Shown: piece by piece, positions 8,987 to 18,460 of the stretch
How the letters are laid out: every line of letters starts with the position of its first letter
How positions within the stretch are numbered: position 1 is the first letter of the stretch
Notes under the pieces: generated by a model
Databases searched by the model: none
What the model saw: the letters and a program-made list of their open reading frames with translations, nothing else
Told to the model about the DNA's origin: nothing
Source: Opitutaceae bacterium
GTDB taxonomy: Bacteria; Verrucomicrobiota; Verrucomicrobiia; Opitutales; Opitutaceae
Direction of reading: 5' to 3'
NCBI GenBank assembly: GCA_003151515.1
Contig: PLXS01000025.1
Location: forward strand, 248,001 to 312,000
Length of the DNA: 64,000 bases
Position numbers and translations under genes: made by a program

Positions 8987-9859
8987 ATGATTTACCTGCT
9001 CGGAGGCTCGGGTTACGTCGGGGGCGCCTTTCAGTCGCTGTTCCAGCGGATGGGCATGCCCTACCGCAACCTGCGCAGGTCGGAGGTCGACTACACCGAC
9101 CCCGACGTCCTGCGCGGGGCCCTCCTTGCGGACAGGCCCGAGTTCCTGATCAACGCCGCCGGGTACACCGGCAAGCCGAACGTGGACGCCTGCGAGCTCC
9201 ACAAGGCGGAGTGCCTCTTCGGGAACGCCGTCCTGCCCGGCAGGATCGCGGCCGCGTGCGAGGAGGCGTCAGTCCCCTGGGGCCACATTTCCTCCGGCTG
9301 CATATACAGCGGCGACGGATCGGGGGGAAACGGCTTCACGGAGGACGACGCCCCCAACTTCACGTTCCGCTCGAGCAGCTGCTCGTTCTACAGCGGCACG
9401 AAGGGCCTGGGCGAAGAGGTGCTCGCGGGCCACCCGAACATGTTCGTCTGGCGCCTGAGGATACCCTTTGAGAGCGTCGACAACCCGCGCAACTACCTGA
9501 CGAAGCTCATGCGCTACGCCCGGCTCCTCGAGGCGACGAACTCGATCTCGGAGCTGGCCGAATTCGCCGAGGCCGCCCTCGCCTGCTGGACCAGGCGAAT
9601 CCCCTTCGGCACCTACAACGTGACGAACCCCGGAAAGGTGACGACGCACGAGGTGGTCGAGCTCATCCGGCGCTCGGGCGTATGCACGAAGCAGTTCGAG
9701 TTCTTCCCGAGCGAGAAGGAGTTCATGGCCGCGGCAGCCAAGACCCCGCGGTCAAACTGCGTCCTTAACCCGTCCAAGCTCGCAGCGGCCGGGATCCGCC
9801 TGAGCGAGGTCCACGAGGCGATCGAGCGCGACCTGCGCGCCTGGAGGAAGGCCGCCTGA
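8987..9859 (+). CDS. RmlD-like sugar-nucleotide reductase
   Basis: A 290-residue SDR of the RmlD/sugar-nucleotide-binding type. It has GGSGYVG at residues 6-12, the NAAGYTGKPNVDACE block typical of dTDP-4-dehydrorhamnose reductases, and YSGTK as the YxxxK. I placed the start at ATG 8987 because the protein then begins right at the Rossmann strand (MIYLLGG); an upstream in-frame ATG (8930) adds 19 residues without homology. The gene precedes rmlB and rmlA, so it is probably the final reductase of a dTDP-6-deoxy-hexose pathway. It is divergent enough that another 4-keto sugar could be its substrate. Confidence 0.83.
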   Translation: MIYLLGGSGYVGGAFQSLFQRMGMPYRNLRRSEVDYTDPDVLRGALLADRPEFLINAAGYTGKPNVDACELHKAECLFGNAVLPGRIAAACEEASVPWGHISSGCIYSGDGSGGNGFTEDDAPNFTFRSSSCSFYSGTKGLGEEVLAGHPNMFVWRLRIPFESVDNPRNYLTKLMRYARLLEATNSISELAEFAEAALACWTRRIPFGTYNVTNPGKVTTHEVVELIRRSGVCTKQFEFFPSEKEFMAAAAKTPRSNCVLNPSKLAAAGIRLSEVHEAIERDLRAWRKAA

Positions 9860-9870
9860 GCTCCGAGCCG

Positions 9871-10935
9871 ATGAGCATCCTGGTGACCGGCGGCTGCGGC
9901 TTCATAGGCAGCAACTTCATCCGGCACCTGCTGCGCCGCGCCGGCGCCCCCTGCCGGGTCGTGAACCTGGACAAGCTCACCTATGCCGGGAACCCGGCGA
10001 ACCTGGCGGACGTGGCCGGTGACGCGAGGTACCGTTTCATCCAGGGCGACATTGGCGACGAGGCGCTGGTCTCCACGATCTTGGCGCGGGAGGGTGTTAC
10101 CGCCATAGTCAACTTTGCGGCCGAGAGCCACGTCGACCGCTCGATCGACACGCCCGAGCCGTTCGTCCAGACCAACGTCCTGGGGACCCTGCGGCTTTTG
10201 AACGCCGCGAGGCACCACTGGGCCTCGCTTGGCTCCGGCCCGAGGGAGTCCTTCCGCTTCCATCACATCTCGACGGACGAGGTGTACGGAACCCTGGCCC
10301 CGGGCGATCCGGCATTCACCGAGGAGACCCCATTCGCGCCCAACTCGCCCTACGCGGCATCCAAGGCCGCGAGCGACCACCTGGTGCGCTCGTACCGCCA
10401 CACCTACGGCCTGCCGACGCTGACGACCAACTGCTCGAACAACTACGGCCCGTTCCACTTCCCCGAGAAGCTCTTCCCTCTCGTGATCCTGAACGCCCTG
10501 GACGGGCGCCCCCTGCCCGTGTACGGCGACGGCAGGCAGGTGCGCGACTGGCTATTCGTCGAGGACCACTGCCGGGCGATAGCACTCGTCCTCGAGCGTG
10601 GCCGCCCGGGCGAGACCTACAACGTCGGGGGCCTTTGCGAGATGGCGAACATCGACGCCGTGCGCATGATCTGCTCCCTGCTCGACGGGAAGGCCCCTCG
10701 GGCCGACGGCAAGCTGCACTCCGGGCAGATCGAGTTCGTCGCCGACCGGCCGGGCCACGACCGGCGCTACGCGATCAACTGCTCGAAGCTCCAGCGCGAG
10801 TTGGGCTGGAGCCCGCTCGAGTCGTTCTCCACGGGCCTTGCGAAGACCGTCGACTGGTACATCGCCAACCGGGCCTGGTGCGCGGAGATCACGTCCAAGC
10901 GCTACGCCCGCGAGCGCCTCGGCACGACCGCCTAG
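9871..10935 (+). CDS. rmlB: dTDP-glucose 4,6-dehydratase
   Basis: RmlB converts dTDP-glucose to dTDP-4-keto-6-deoxyglucose with bound NAD. All family marks are present in the 354 residues: GGCGFIG near the N-terminus, NFAAESHVDRSI, HISTDEVYG (with the catalytic Asp-Glu pair), YAASKAASDHLV (Tyr/Lys) and NCSNNYGPFHFPEKL. The length is normal. It starts 11 bases after the RmlD-like gene and is followed after 19 bases by rmlA, giving a D-B-A order. No RmlC (3,5-epimerase) gene lies in this window. The product feeds the glycosyltransferases downstream. Confidence 0.95.
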   Translation: MSILVTGGCGFIGSNFIRHLLRRAGAPCRVVNLDKLTYAGNPANLADVAGDARYRFIQGDIGDEALVSTILAREGVTAIVNFAAESHVDRSIDTPEPFVQTNVLGTLRLLNAARHHWASLGSGPRESFRFHHISTDEVYGTLAPGDPAFTEETPFAPNSPYAASKAASDHLVRSYRHTYGLPTLTTNCSNNYGPFHFPEKLFPLVILNALDGRPLPVYGDGRQVRDWLFVEDHCRAIALVLERGRPGETYNVGGLCEMANIDAVRMICSLLDGKAPRADGKLHSGQIEFVADRPGHDRRYAINCSKLQRELGWSPLESFSTGLAKTVDWYIANRAWCAEITSKRYARERLGTTA

Positions 10936-10954
10936 CGCCACCCCATCCAACCCC

Positions 10955-11830
10955 ATGAAACGAAAAGGCATCATCCTTGCCGGCGGCTCCGGCACCCGGC
11001 TCTACCCGCTGACGATTGCCGTCAGCAAGCAGCTCATGCCGGTGTACGACAAGCCGATGGTGTACTATCCCCTCTCGGCCCTGATGATGGCGGGGATCCG
11101 AGAGGTCCTCGTCATCTCGACGCCCCAGGACCTGCCCCTGTTCCGCAGGCTCCTCGGCGACGGCTCGGACCTTGGCATGAGGCTCGACTACGCGCCCCAG
11201 CCGAACCCCGAGGGCCTGGCCCAGGCCTTCATCATCGGCGCCGACTTCGTCAAGGGATCGCCCAGCGCGCTCATCCTGGGCGACAACCTGTTCTACGGAC
11301 ACGACCTGCCCAAGTCCTTCGCAGCGGCGAACGCGCGAGAGGTCGGGGCGACGATATTCGGCTACCACGTCGCGAACCCCTCGGCCTACGGCGTCGTGGA
11401 GTTCGGCAAGGACGGCCGCGTCCTCTCCCTCGAGGAGAAACCCTCCAAGCCCAGGTCCAACTTCGCCATACCCGGCATCTATTTCTACGACGGCCAGGTC
11501 GTCGAGTATGCGCGCCGCCTGCGCCCCTCGAAGCGGGGCGAGCTCGAGATCACGGACCTCAACCGGCTCTACCTTGACGACGGCCGCCTGCACGTCGAGG
11601 TCCTGGGGCGCGGGACGGCGTGGCTCGACACGGGCACGCACGACTCGCTCCTCGAGGCCGCCGAGTACGTCCACGTGATCGAGAACCGCCAGGGATTGAA
11701 GATCGCCTGCATCGAGGAGATCGCGTGGCGAAGCGGCTGGATCGACGACGCGAAGTTCAAGGCAAACATCGAGAGGCTGGGCAAGTCGGCCTACGCGCGC
11801 TACCTGCGAGTGCTCCTCTCCGGGGAGTAG
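10955..11830 (+). CDS. rmlA: Glucose-1-phosphate thymidylyltransferase
   Basis: RmlA makes dTDP-glucose from glucose-1-phosphate and dTTP, the first step of dTDP-deoxysugar synthesis. The 291-residue length is typical. The signature GIILAGGSGTRLYPLT is at residues 5-20, followed by SKQLMPVYDKPMVYYP; GDNLFYGHDL and GTAWLDTGTH are also intact. I chose ATG 10955 because it gives exactly the usual N-terminus; the frame is open upstream into rmlB, but that part is a shadow. Confidence 0.96.
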   Translation: MKRKGIILAGGSGTRLYPLTIAVSKQLMPVYDKPMVYYPLSALMMAGIREVLVISTPQDLPLFRRLLGDGSDLGMRLDYAPQPNPEGLAQAFIIGADFVKGSPSALILGDNLFYGHDLPKSFAAANAREVGATIFGYHVANPSAYGVVEFGKDGRVLSLEEKPSKPRSNFAIPGIYFYDGQVVEYARRLRPSKRGELEITDLNRLYLDDGRLHVEVLGRGTAWLDTGTHDSLLEAAEYVHVIENRQGLKIACIEEIAWRSGWIDDAKFKANIERLGKSAYARYLRVLLSGE

Positions 11831-11847
11831 GAGGCCCCTTTAGACCC

Positions 11848-12819
11848 GTGCCCTTGTGGAGCTCACGCCGGCCGCTGCTGAGCGTCGTAACGCCGCTCTA
11901 CAACTGCCTGCCGCTCACCCAGGCGATGTTGGCGAGCCTGCGCGCGACGATCCCGCCACGCGTCAGCTTCGAGGTGATCCTGGTGGACGACTGCAGCACG
12001 GACGGCACGCGCGAGTGGCTTGGCACGCTTGGCGAGCCGTTCCGGGTCGTCCTTAACCAGCGAAACCTCGGCTTCGGCGCGGCGACCAACCGGGGGGCCG
12101 CGGCCGCCCGGGGAACAATCCTCGCCCTCCTCAACAACGACCTGGTCCTCAGGCCCGGCTGGCTCGCCCCGATGCTCTTCGCCCTGCGCTCCCTGGGCTC
12201 GCGCGCGGGCCTCGTCGGCAACGTCCAGCTGAACGCCGCCACGCTCGAGGTGGACCACGCGGGCATCGTCCTTGACGACAAGTGCAAGCCCGCGCACGAG
12301 CACCGTGTCCCCGGGCCCCTATCATCGGCGCTTCGCCCCTACGCGGACGCCTTCGCCCTGACCGGGGCGTGCCTGCTCGTGCGCGCCGCGACGTGGCGCC
12401 GCCTCGGGGGCTTCGACGAGGGCTATTTCAACGGCTGCGAGGACATCGACCTGTGCCTGCGCGCCCGCGGGGCGGGCTACAGGAACGTGGTCGCCTACCG
12501 CAGCCGGGTGCTGCACCACGTGAGCGCCTCGCCGGGGCGCAAGCTGCGCGACGAGCAGAACACGATGCGCCTCGTGCTGCGCTGGCGCGACGAGTTCGCC
12601 ACGTTCGCCTGCCGCGACCGCACAAGCTGGGAGCTGGCCTGGCAATACTTCTGGGCCAGCCTCCCGGAGCCCCGGGACATCCCCGACGTGGGCGAGGTCG
12701 TGAGGGCGGCCCTGTTCCTTCTTCGCCTGCGCGCCGAGCCGCCCGGCGTGTCGCTCGAGCCCAAGGACGCGATCATCGACCTCGAGCTCGCCCGCTGGAG
12801 GGAAATGTTCTCCCATTAG
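11848..12819 (+). CDS. Family 2 glycosyltransferase, rhamnosyltransferase-like
   Basis: A 323-residue GT2 protein with LLSVVTPLYN near the start, LVDDCSTDGTREW and a metal site in LLNNDLVLRPGW. It also has the FNGCEDIDLCLR block that marks the WbbL/rhamnosyltransferase-like group. This fits its place directly after rmlA-rmlB-rmlD-like genes. The start is probably GTG 11848, with a GGAGG about 13 bases upstream; the frame is open further up inside rmlA but the protein there has no homology. The next GT begins two bases after its stop. Confidence 0.87.
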   Translation: MPLWSSRRPLLSVVTPLYNCLPLTQAMLASLRATIPPRVSFEVILVDDCSTDGTREWLGTLGEPFRVVLNQRNLGFGAATNRGAAAARGTILALLNNDLVLRPGWLAPMLFALRSLGSRAGLVGNVQLNAATLEVDHAGIVLDDKCKPAHEHRVPGPLSSALRPYADAFALTGACLLVRAATWRRLGGFDEGYFNGCEDIDLCLRARGAGYRNVVAYRSRVLHHVSASPGRKLRDEQNTMRLVLRWRDEFATFACRDRTSWELAWQYFWASLPEPRDIPDVGEVVRAALFLLRLRAEPPGVSLEPKDAIIDLELARWREMFSH

Positions 12820-12821
12820 CC

Positions 12822-14474
12822 ATGGCCAAGGCCCAACGCACCCCACCCTTCGGCGGAAAGTTCGCTCGTCGCTTCACGAGGTTCGAGGCGCTGTACTTCG
12901 ACGAGTTCGCCACCGACTCGGCGTGGATCCGCGAGACCGCGCTCATCTGCCTGCCGCCGATGGCCGACGTGGGCACGGTGGTCCTCTGCGGCGAATTCCG
13001 CGCGCACCCCGCTGCGCGCGGCCTTGAATCAGGGTTCCCGCGCCTCGAGATCGTGGCCGACGGCAGGAGCAGGGCCTTTGTGGCCGCGCGCGAGCCGGGT
13101 CCCTGGCAGGCGCGCATCGCCCTCGATCCCGTCGGCGCCCGGCGGGGCTCCGTGCTCGAGCTGCGCCTGCACGGCGTCCGGGCGACCAACGCCCTCGCCT
13201 GGCTGGGCAGGGTGACCGGCCTTCCCCCGATCCAGCGCTTCCGGGCCCAGAACCGCAACCGCCAGCTCAGGCTCTCGAGCATCGCGGCGGACACCGGGGA
13301 GTTGATCTACGACTTCTCGAAGCGCGAGAGCCCCTACTCCGCCGCGTTCGCCCGCGCCCACTCGCGCACCGGGATGAACATCGTCGGGTTCCTCACGGCG
13401 GACCTCGGGATCGGCGAGTCCGCGCGCTGCATGGTGCGCGCGGCCGACGCGGCGTCGATACCCGTCGCCCTCGTTCCGCTCAAGCTCAACTGCCGCAACC
13501 GCCTTGGCGACCTCACGTACGCCGACCGCCTGCAGGAGACCAATCCCCACGGGGCCAACGTCATCCACGTCGACCCGCCGGTGGCGCGCGACATCGACCA
13601 CCACCACGGCGAGCCGTTCATGAGGGACAAGTTCAACATCGGCTACTTCGCCTGGGAGCTGCCGGAGTTTCCGGACGCCTGGTTGCCGTCCCTCGACTAC
13701 TTCGACGAGATCTGGTGCCCGAGCAACTTCGTGCGGGAGGCGATCGCCCTCAAGGCGCCGTTCCCGGTCCTGACGATGCCGCATTCGATAGGTTTCGAGC
13801 GCCCCGCGGCCGCCCCGGCGGCTCTCCGCGCGAAGTTCGGGCTTCCGGCAGATCGTTTCCTCTTCCTGAGCCTCTTCGACCTGAATTCCTACTCGGCGCG
13901 CAAGAACCCGCAGGCCGCCATCAGGGCGTACCGGGCCTCGGGCCTCGCGAACGAGGGTGCGTCCCTGGTGATCAAGGTGCACAACGCGGAGCTCAATCCG
14001 GCGGACTTCGAGGCTCTGCAGGACGCGGTCCGGGAGCTGCCCGGGACGATTATTTTGAGCGGGACCTTCTCGCGGGCCGACGTCTACGCCCTCGAGGCCG
14101 CCTGCGACTGCTTTGTCTCGCTGCACCGCTCCGAGGGCTTCGGCTTCGCGGTCGCCGAGTGCATGTACCTCGGAAAGCCGGTTGTCTCCACCGACTGGTC
14201 GGCAACGGCCGAGTTCGTGAACCACGACAACGGCCTGCCGGTGCGCTGCTCACTGGTGACGCTGTCCGAAAACCAGGGCCCCTACTTCAAGGGCTCGACC
14301 TGGGCCGAGCCCGACACGGCGCACGCGGCCGAGCAGATGCGAAGGGCGATGTCCAGCCCCTCCGAGTCGGCGAGGCTGGGCGCCGCGGCGCGGCGCACGA
14401 TCGAGGAGAGGTTCTCCCCGGCGGTCATCGGCGCGCGCTACCGCAGGCGCCTCGAGGCGATCGCCTGGATCTAG
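12822..14474 (+). CDS. Family 4 glycosyltransferase with N-terminal extension
   Basis: This protein has 550 residues. The C-terminal two-thirds is a GT-B, GT4-type enzyme: IVGFLTADLGIGESAR begins the acceptor domain (about residue 187), and SEGFGFAVAECMYLGKPVV (about 435-455) carries the two Glu residues of the donor site. The first 170 residues form an extra beta-rich part that I cannot assign; it could be a binding module. It follows the GT2 with a two-base gap and ends the + strand run, only 24 bases before the convergent YfhO-like gene ends. Confidence 0.85.
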   Translation: MAKAQRTPPFGGKFARRFTRFEALYFDEFATDSAWIRETALICLPPMADVGTVVLCGEFRAHPAARGLESGFPRLEIVADGRSRAFVAAREPGPWQARIALDPVGARRGSVLELRLHGVRATNALAWLGRVTGLPPIQRFRAQNRNRQLRLSSIAADTGELIYDFSKRESPYSAAFARAHSRTGMNIVGFLTADLGIGESARCMVRAADAASIPVALVPLKLNCRNRLGDLTYADRLQETNPHGANVIHVDPPVARDIDHHHGEPFMRDKFNIGYFAWELPEFPDAWLPSLDYFDEIWCPSNFVREAIALKAPFPVLTMPHSIGFERPAAAPAALRAKFGLPADRFLFLSLFDLNSYSARKNPQAAIRAYRASGLANEGASLVIKVHNAELNPADFEALQDAVRELPGTIILSGTFSRADVYALEAACDCFVSLHRSEGFGFAVAECMYLGKPVVSTDWSATAEFVNHDNGLPVRCSLVTLSENQGPYFKGSTWAEPDTAHAAEQMRRAMSSPSESARLGAAARRTIEERFSPAVIGARYRRRLEAIAWI

Positions 14475-14498
14475 CCCGCGTCCCCCGGGGCGGGGCCC

Positions 14499-17400
14499 TC
14501 AGGCTGCGGCCTTCCCGCGCGCCCGCCTGGGCCACAGGGCCGCGATCAGCGCGGCCGCGATGATCCCCAGGCCGGCGCCGCACGCTTCCAGGCTCCTCAT
14601 GAACCCGCGCGGATAGTACTCGTAGGCCACCTCGTAGGTGCCCGCGCGCTCGACGTAGATGCCCTTGAAGGCGTGGTTCACGCGGAAATAGCGCGCCTTC
14701 TCGCCGTTCACCGTGAGGTGGAAGTTGTCCTTCTCGTAGGCCTCCGTTAGGACGATGAAGCCCGGCCCCGTGGCATCGACCGTGAACGAGGTCGTGTTGG
14801 CCGTGAGCCTGTAGCCCGTGGCCGGCCTGATCTTGCGCGCCGCGAGGTCGCCCGAGACCTTGGGCGCGGGCTCGAGGCGGACCCAGTCGCCGTGCTCGAC
14901 GGCCGCGAACGGCCGCCCGTCGCCCGCGTTGATCCAGGAGATGTACTGCGGCAGGTTCTCGTAGACCGCCGCGCTGTCCGTGAAGAACGCCCTGGGCCAC
15001 GCTGTCGGGCTCTCGAAGACGTCCATGTCCTCCGAGGCAAACGGGCGCAGGACGCGCGGTTCGGGCTTCGCACCAAGGTGGTAGCCCAGGTAGAAGCGCG
15101 TGTTGACGGCGTCCAGGACGGGCTTCAGGCGCTGCACGTCAGCGACCTCGACAATGTAGCGCCAGTCCCAGAGCCGCTTGACCCCGCCGGCATCCATGAA
15201 CTCCCGGTAGTAGGGGTTCATCAGGGCGTCCGGCCCCGAGATCCCCTCCAGGTCGTAGACAATGGACCAGCCGGGAAGCAGGTCGTTGTGGAAACCCAGG
15301 ACGCGGTACGGCGCCTCGGAGTCGGCCCGCTCCCGGATCGCCTCCACGGCCGGGGAGCTTGCCATCAGGTCCACCCTGTGCGCCGGCCGAACCACGTACG
15401 CATCAAAGCCGCCGCCCATCCAGAGCGCCTCGCGCCAGTGCAGGGCGCCCAGGGCCACGAGGCCCAGAAGGAGCGTCGCGGCCGTGGCGGCCCTGCGCCG
15501 AAGAATGAGGTGCACAACGCACAGGAGCAGCGCCGATGCCGCGACGAGGCTCCACCCGTAGCCGTGGATGAAGGCGGGCACCTTGATGAGGGCGCCCCAG
15601 GTGCTCGCCCAGTAGGCGCTGCGGACGACGGCCTGCGCCGTGCCGAGGTAGGCGGCAAACAGGGCGGCGAAGAGCACGACGACGGCAAGGGCCTCGCTGC
15701 GGCCGTCCGCCGTGCCCAGTCGGGCGAGCGCCTCCTTCCATCCGGCCGCCGAGAGGACGCAGCAGATGACAATGAGCGCGCACCCGAAAGTGTTGTCGAT
15801 GTGCTGCAGATTGCCCAGGACCGGGACCCGGGTCACGAGCGAGGGCGGCAGCACGCCGAACACGAGCGCGAGCAACGGCAGCGAACAGACGGCCAGGCCC
15901 ACCGCGTGCCTATCGGCCGCGACGGAGCGCCAGCGCACGGCGGCCCAGAGGAGCCCCAGGAGCACGAAGGCGTTCGCCGAGGGGTTGATGACGCCAAGCT
16001 GCTCCTGGAACGGCCGGTAGAACGCCTCGTCGAAGAGCCCGATCAGCATGCCAGGCTGCAGCTGGTAGGCGAGCGGGGCGTTGTAGCTCGTGTAGGCCGC
16101 CTTGAGCGCCCTGTAGAACGTGTACCAGACCGGCGCGGCGACCATGGCGAATACCAGGCCCGCGGCGGCGGCGCCCAGAAGGCGCAGCGCCTTGGCCCCC
16201 GCCGGCCTGTCGCCGGCAAGCAGGACGCACGCGCCAGCGAAGTTCATCGCCATCATGAGCATGTAGGCCTCCTTCGCGGTGCCGCTGCAGATCTCGACCC
16301 AGCTGGCCGCCACCAGCGCGGCGAGCCACGGAACGGCGGCCCGCGCCGAGGCGGCCTCCCCGAGGCCCAGCCAGCACCACAGGATCCATGGAGAGTAGCA
16401 GAGGCTGAAGACCGCCGGGTGGTTGATCCGGTAGACGAAGAAGCCCAGGAAGGCCGCGGAGGCCGCCGACGCCATCGCGGCGGGAAGGCTCCTGAAGCAG
16501 CGCAGCGCGCACAGCCCGATCCCGAGCGCGAGCGCCCACTTGGCCAGCAGGAACTTGACGTCCCACGACCAGGCTGCGCCGCCCGCCAGGATCGGCAGGA
16601 CCTGGAGCGGATCGCCGAGGCACGACTGGCCCTGGCCCAGCAGCGGCAAGCCCGCCGAGTCGTAGCGGTTCCAGAGCGGCAGCTCGCCGTCCTCGAAGAT
16701 CGCCCGGGACTCCAGCCTCGAGAGCGGCAGGTGGTGCCACATGAGCGCCGCGACATCGGCCTTGTTCGCGTCGCCCGTGTCGGCAGTCGAGGCGCCGGGG
16801 AGCCAGGGGCTCTGGCCGTAAAGAAGGGAGACCCCCATGCTGGGCGAAACGATTGTCCTGCCGGCGAAGACGACCGGGTAGTTAGCCGCCAGGGTCGCAA
16901 GGAGCCCGGCGAGAGCCACGGCGAGGCCGGGCGAGGCGCAGGCGCGCCCCCAGAGGGAGCGCGCCTTTGCCGCGAGGCCCAGCCTCGGGGACCGCCATGC
17001 CCACTCGAGGGCGAAAACCGCCAGGAGCGCCACCGCGAAGGTCTCGGCGGGCGCGACCCAGAAGGGAGGCCTGGGGACCACCAGCTCCTCGTCCAGGTTC
17101 ACGGACATCTGCGGATCGGTGCCTCCGGGCACCGTGACCAGGTGCAGCTTTCCGCCGCGCGTGTCCGTGCTCGCGATCTGGAAATAGGGCCGGAACTGCC
17201 CGGCGCGGATGGAGGCCACGGTGCGGCCCAAGCCGTCGACGATGCGCGCGTCGCTGAGGGTCATCGTGCAGTCCCGGTCCAGCGGGTCGAAGCGGATCGC
17301 CTTGATGCGCCCGTACGGGAGCGGGAACGAGAGCACCTCGGCAACCCCGGCCCTAATCGAGCGCACCACGGACTGCTCCTCGCTCATCCCGCCCCCGAGG

Positions 17401-17549
17401 TCATAGTAGAGCTGAACGAGGCCCGGGGCGTCGGATTCGATCCTGGCCTCAAACCGCCAGGGGCTCTCCCTGTAGGGGGCCCAGGGCCTCGACGGAAGGA
17501 CCGCCGCGGCAGCCAGCACGAGGCACGCGCCTATTGTCGGCATCCTCAT
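14499..17549 (-). CDS. YfhO-like large membrane protein
   Basis: A protein of 1016 residues: an N-terminal helix, a soluble beta-rich part of about 120 residues, at least twelve membrane helices in the middle and a long soluble C-terminus with one final helix. The C-terminal pattern YEKDNFHLTVNGEKA, then VERAGTYEVAYEYYPRG and a closing helix is the recognisable YfhO hallmark. YfhO-type proteins are thought to glycosylate cell-wall or surface polymers at the outer face of the membrane. It is the last gene of a minus-strand group with the methyltransferase (17664) and the GT-C gene (18461), although about 115 bases separate it from the former. Confidence 0.82.
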   Translation of the reverse strand: MRMPTIGACLVLAAAAVLPSRPWAPYRESPWRFEARIESDAPGLVQLYYDLGGGMSEEQSVVRSIRAGVAEVLSFPLPYGRIKAIRFDPLDRDCTMTLSDARIVDGLGRTVASIRAGQFRPYFQIASTDTRGGKLHLVTVPGGTDPQMSVNLDEELVVPRPPFWVAPAETFAVALLAVFALEWAWRSPRLGLAAKARSLWGRACASPGLAVALAGLLATLAANYPVVFAGRTIVSPSMGVSLLYGQSPWLPGASTADTGDANKADVAALMWHHLPLSRLESRAIFEDGELPLWNRYDSAGLPLLGQGQSCLGDPLQVLPILAGGAAWSWDVKFLLAKWALALGIGLCALRCFRSLPAAMASAASAAFLGFFVYRINHPAVFSLCYSPWILWCWLGLGEAASARAAVPWLAALVAASWVEICSGTAKEAYMLMMAMNFAGACVLLAGDRPAGAKALRLLGAAAAGLVFAMVAAPVWYTFYRALKAAYTSYNAPLAYQLQPGMLIGLFDEAFYRPFQEQLGVINPSANAFVLLGLLWAAVRWRSVAADRHAVGLAVCSLPLLALVFGVLPPSLVTRVPVLGNLQHIDNTFGCALIVICCVLSAAGWKEALARLGTADGRSEALAVVVLFAALFAAYLGTAQAVVRSAYWASTWGALIKVPAFIHGYGWSLVAASALLLCVVHLILRRRAATAATLLLGLVALGALHWREALWMGGGFDAYVVRPAHRVDLMASSPAVEAIRERADSEAPYRVLGFHNDLLPGWSIVYDLEGISGPDALMNPYYREFMDAGGVKRLWDWRYIVEVADVQRLKPVLDAVNTRFYLGYHLGAKPEPRVLRPFASEDMDVFESPTAWPRAFFTDSAAVYENLPQYISWINAGDGRPFAAVEHGDWVRLEPAPKVSGDLAARKIRPATGYRLTANTTSFTVDATGPGFIVLTEAYEKDNFHLTVNGEKARYFRVNHAFKGIYVERAGTYEVAYEYYPRGFMRSLEACGAGLGIIAAALIAALWPRRARGKAAA

Positions 17550-17663
17550 TTCTCAGGGCCTCCAGCTGGGCGCAGAAGCCGGGAGCGCGCCCGTGTCGCC
17601 GCGATCGGGGTCATCTCACAGGCCTACGGGAAACCGGGCTCATTTCAAGCGGCGAAGCCCGGC

Positions 17664-18425
17664 TCACGGCGCGGCCTTGCGGCGCGCAAGGTACGTCAGG
17701 TTGACCACCTCGTCGTGCTCGATCCGCTCGACGGCGAGAACCTCGGCGCCCGCCTCGGCGAGGCTCCCGAGCACCCGCGCCCGCGCGACGGCGTACATCT
17801 GCATCTTGGGGGTCCCCGGAAACCACCCCGGGTGGTGGTAGCGGATGTGCCGCGCCAGCCTCATCCACATCGTCGGGGGCCAAGTCGAGAAGCGCAGCCT
17901 GTCCGGGGGCGCCCCGGGGGGCACCGACTCGGGCATCTGAACCGACAGGATCCCGCCGGGAGCGAGGAGGCGGACAAACTCGCCAAGGTAGCGGTGCGTG
18001 TAGGCCGGCGCGATGTGCTGCAGGGTGATCCTGCTGTAGACGAGGGCGAACGATCCCCCGGGGAAGGCGCTCAGGTCGGACCTTGGGTTGTGGACGAACC
18101 GGACCCGCCCGTCGCTGCAGTGCGCCCGCGCGAGCGCGACCATCTCCTCGGAGATGTCGACCCCGGTCACGCTCCCGAAGTGCCTCGCGAGGGCCTGCGT
18201 CAGGCGCCCCGCGCCGCACCCAAAGTCGAGCGCGGGACCCTTCGGCAGATCGCCGGCGCAGGCGCGGATCCGCTCCATGTCCCTGTTCACCTCGGCCACG
18301 CCGGTCGAGTAGAACTCGTCGATGGCCCACTTGTTGCCCTGCTTGTCGGCGTTCGTGAGCACCGCGAAGTAAGGGTCGGCCCTGGCGAGGGCGTCCCAGT
18401 GCCGTCTGAGCTGCCAGAGCTTCAT
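17664..18425 (-). CDS. Class I SAM-dependent methyltransferase
   Basis: A 253-residue protein with the SAM-binding motif I ALDFGCGAGRLTQA (about residues 65-78), the acidic end of strand 2 (VTGVDISEEM) and motif II/III-like stretches (FALVYSRITLQHI, LLAPGGILSV). This is a typical stand-alone methyltransferase of a polysaccharide cluster; capping or decorating a sugar chain is the likely job, but the target is unknown. It lies 35 bases downstream of the GT-C gene at 18461 on the same strand. Confidence 0.88.
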   Translation of the reverse strand: MKLWQLRRHWDALARADPYFAVLTNADKQGNKWAIDEFYSTGVAEVNRDMERIRACAGDLPKGPALDFGCGAGRLTQALARHFGSVTGVDISEEMVALARAHCSDGRVRFVHNPRSDLSAFPGGSFALVYSRITLQHIAPAYTHRYLGEFVRLLAPGGILSVQMPESVPPGAPPDRLRFSTWPPTMWMRLARHIRYHHPGWFPGTPKMQMYAVARARVLGSLAEAGAEVLAVERIEHDEVVNLTYLARRKAAP

Positions 18426-18460
18426 GGTGTCGTCGCTTCGGTCCGGTTGCGTTGCGCTCC

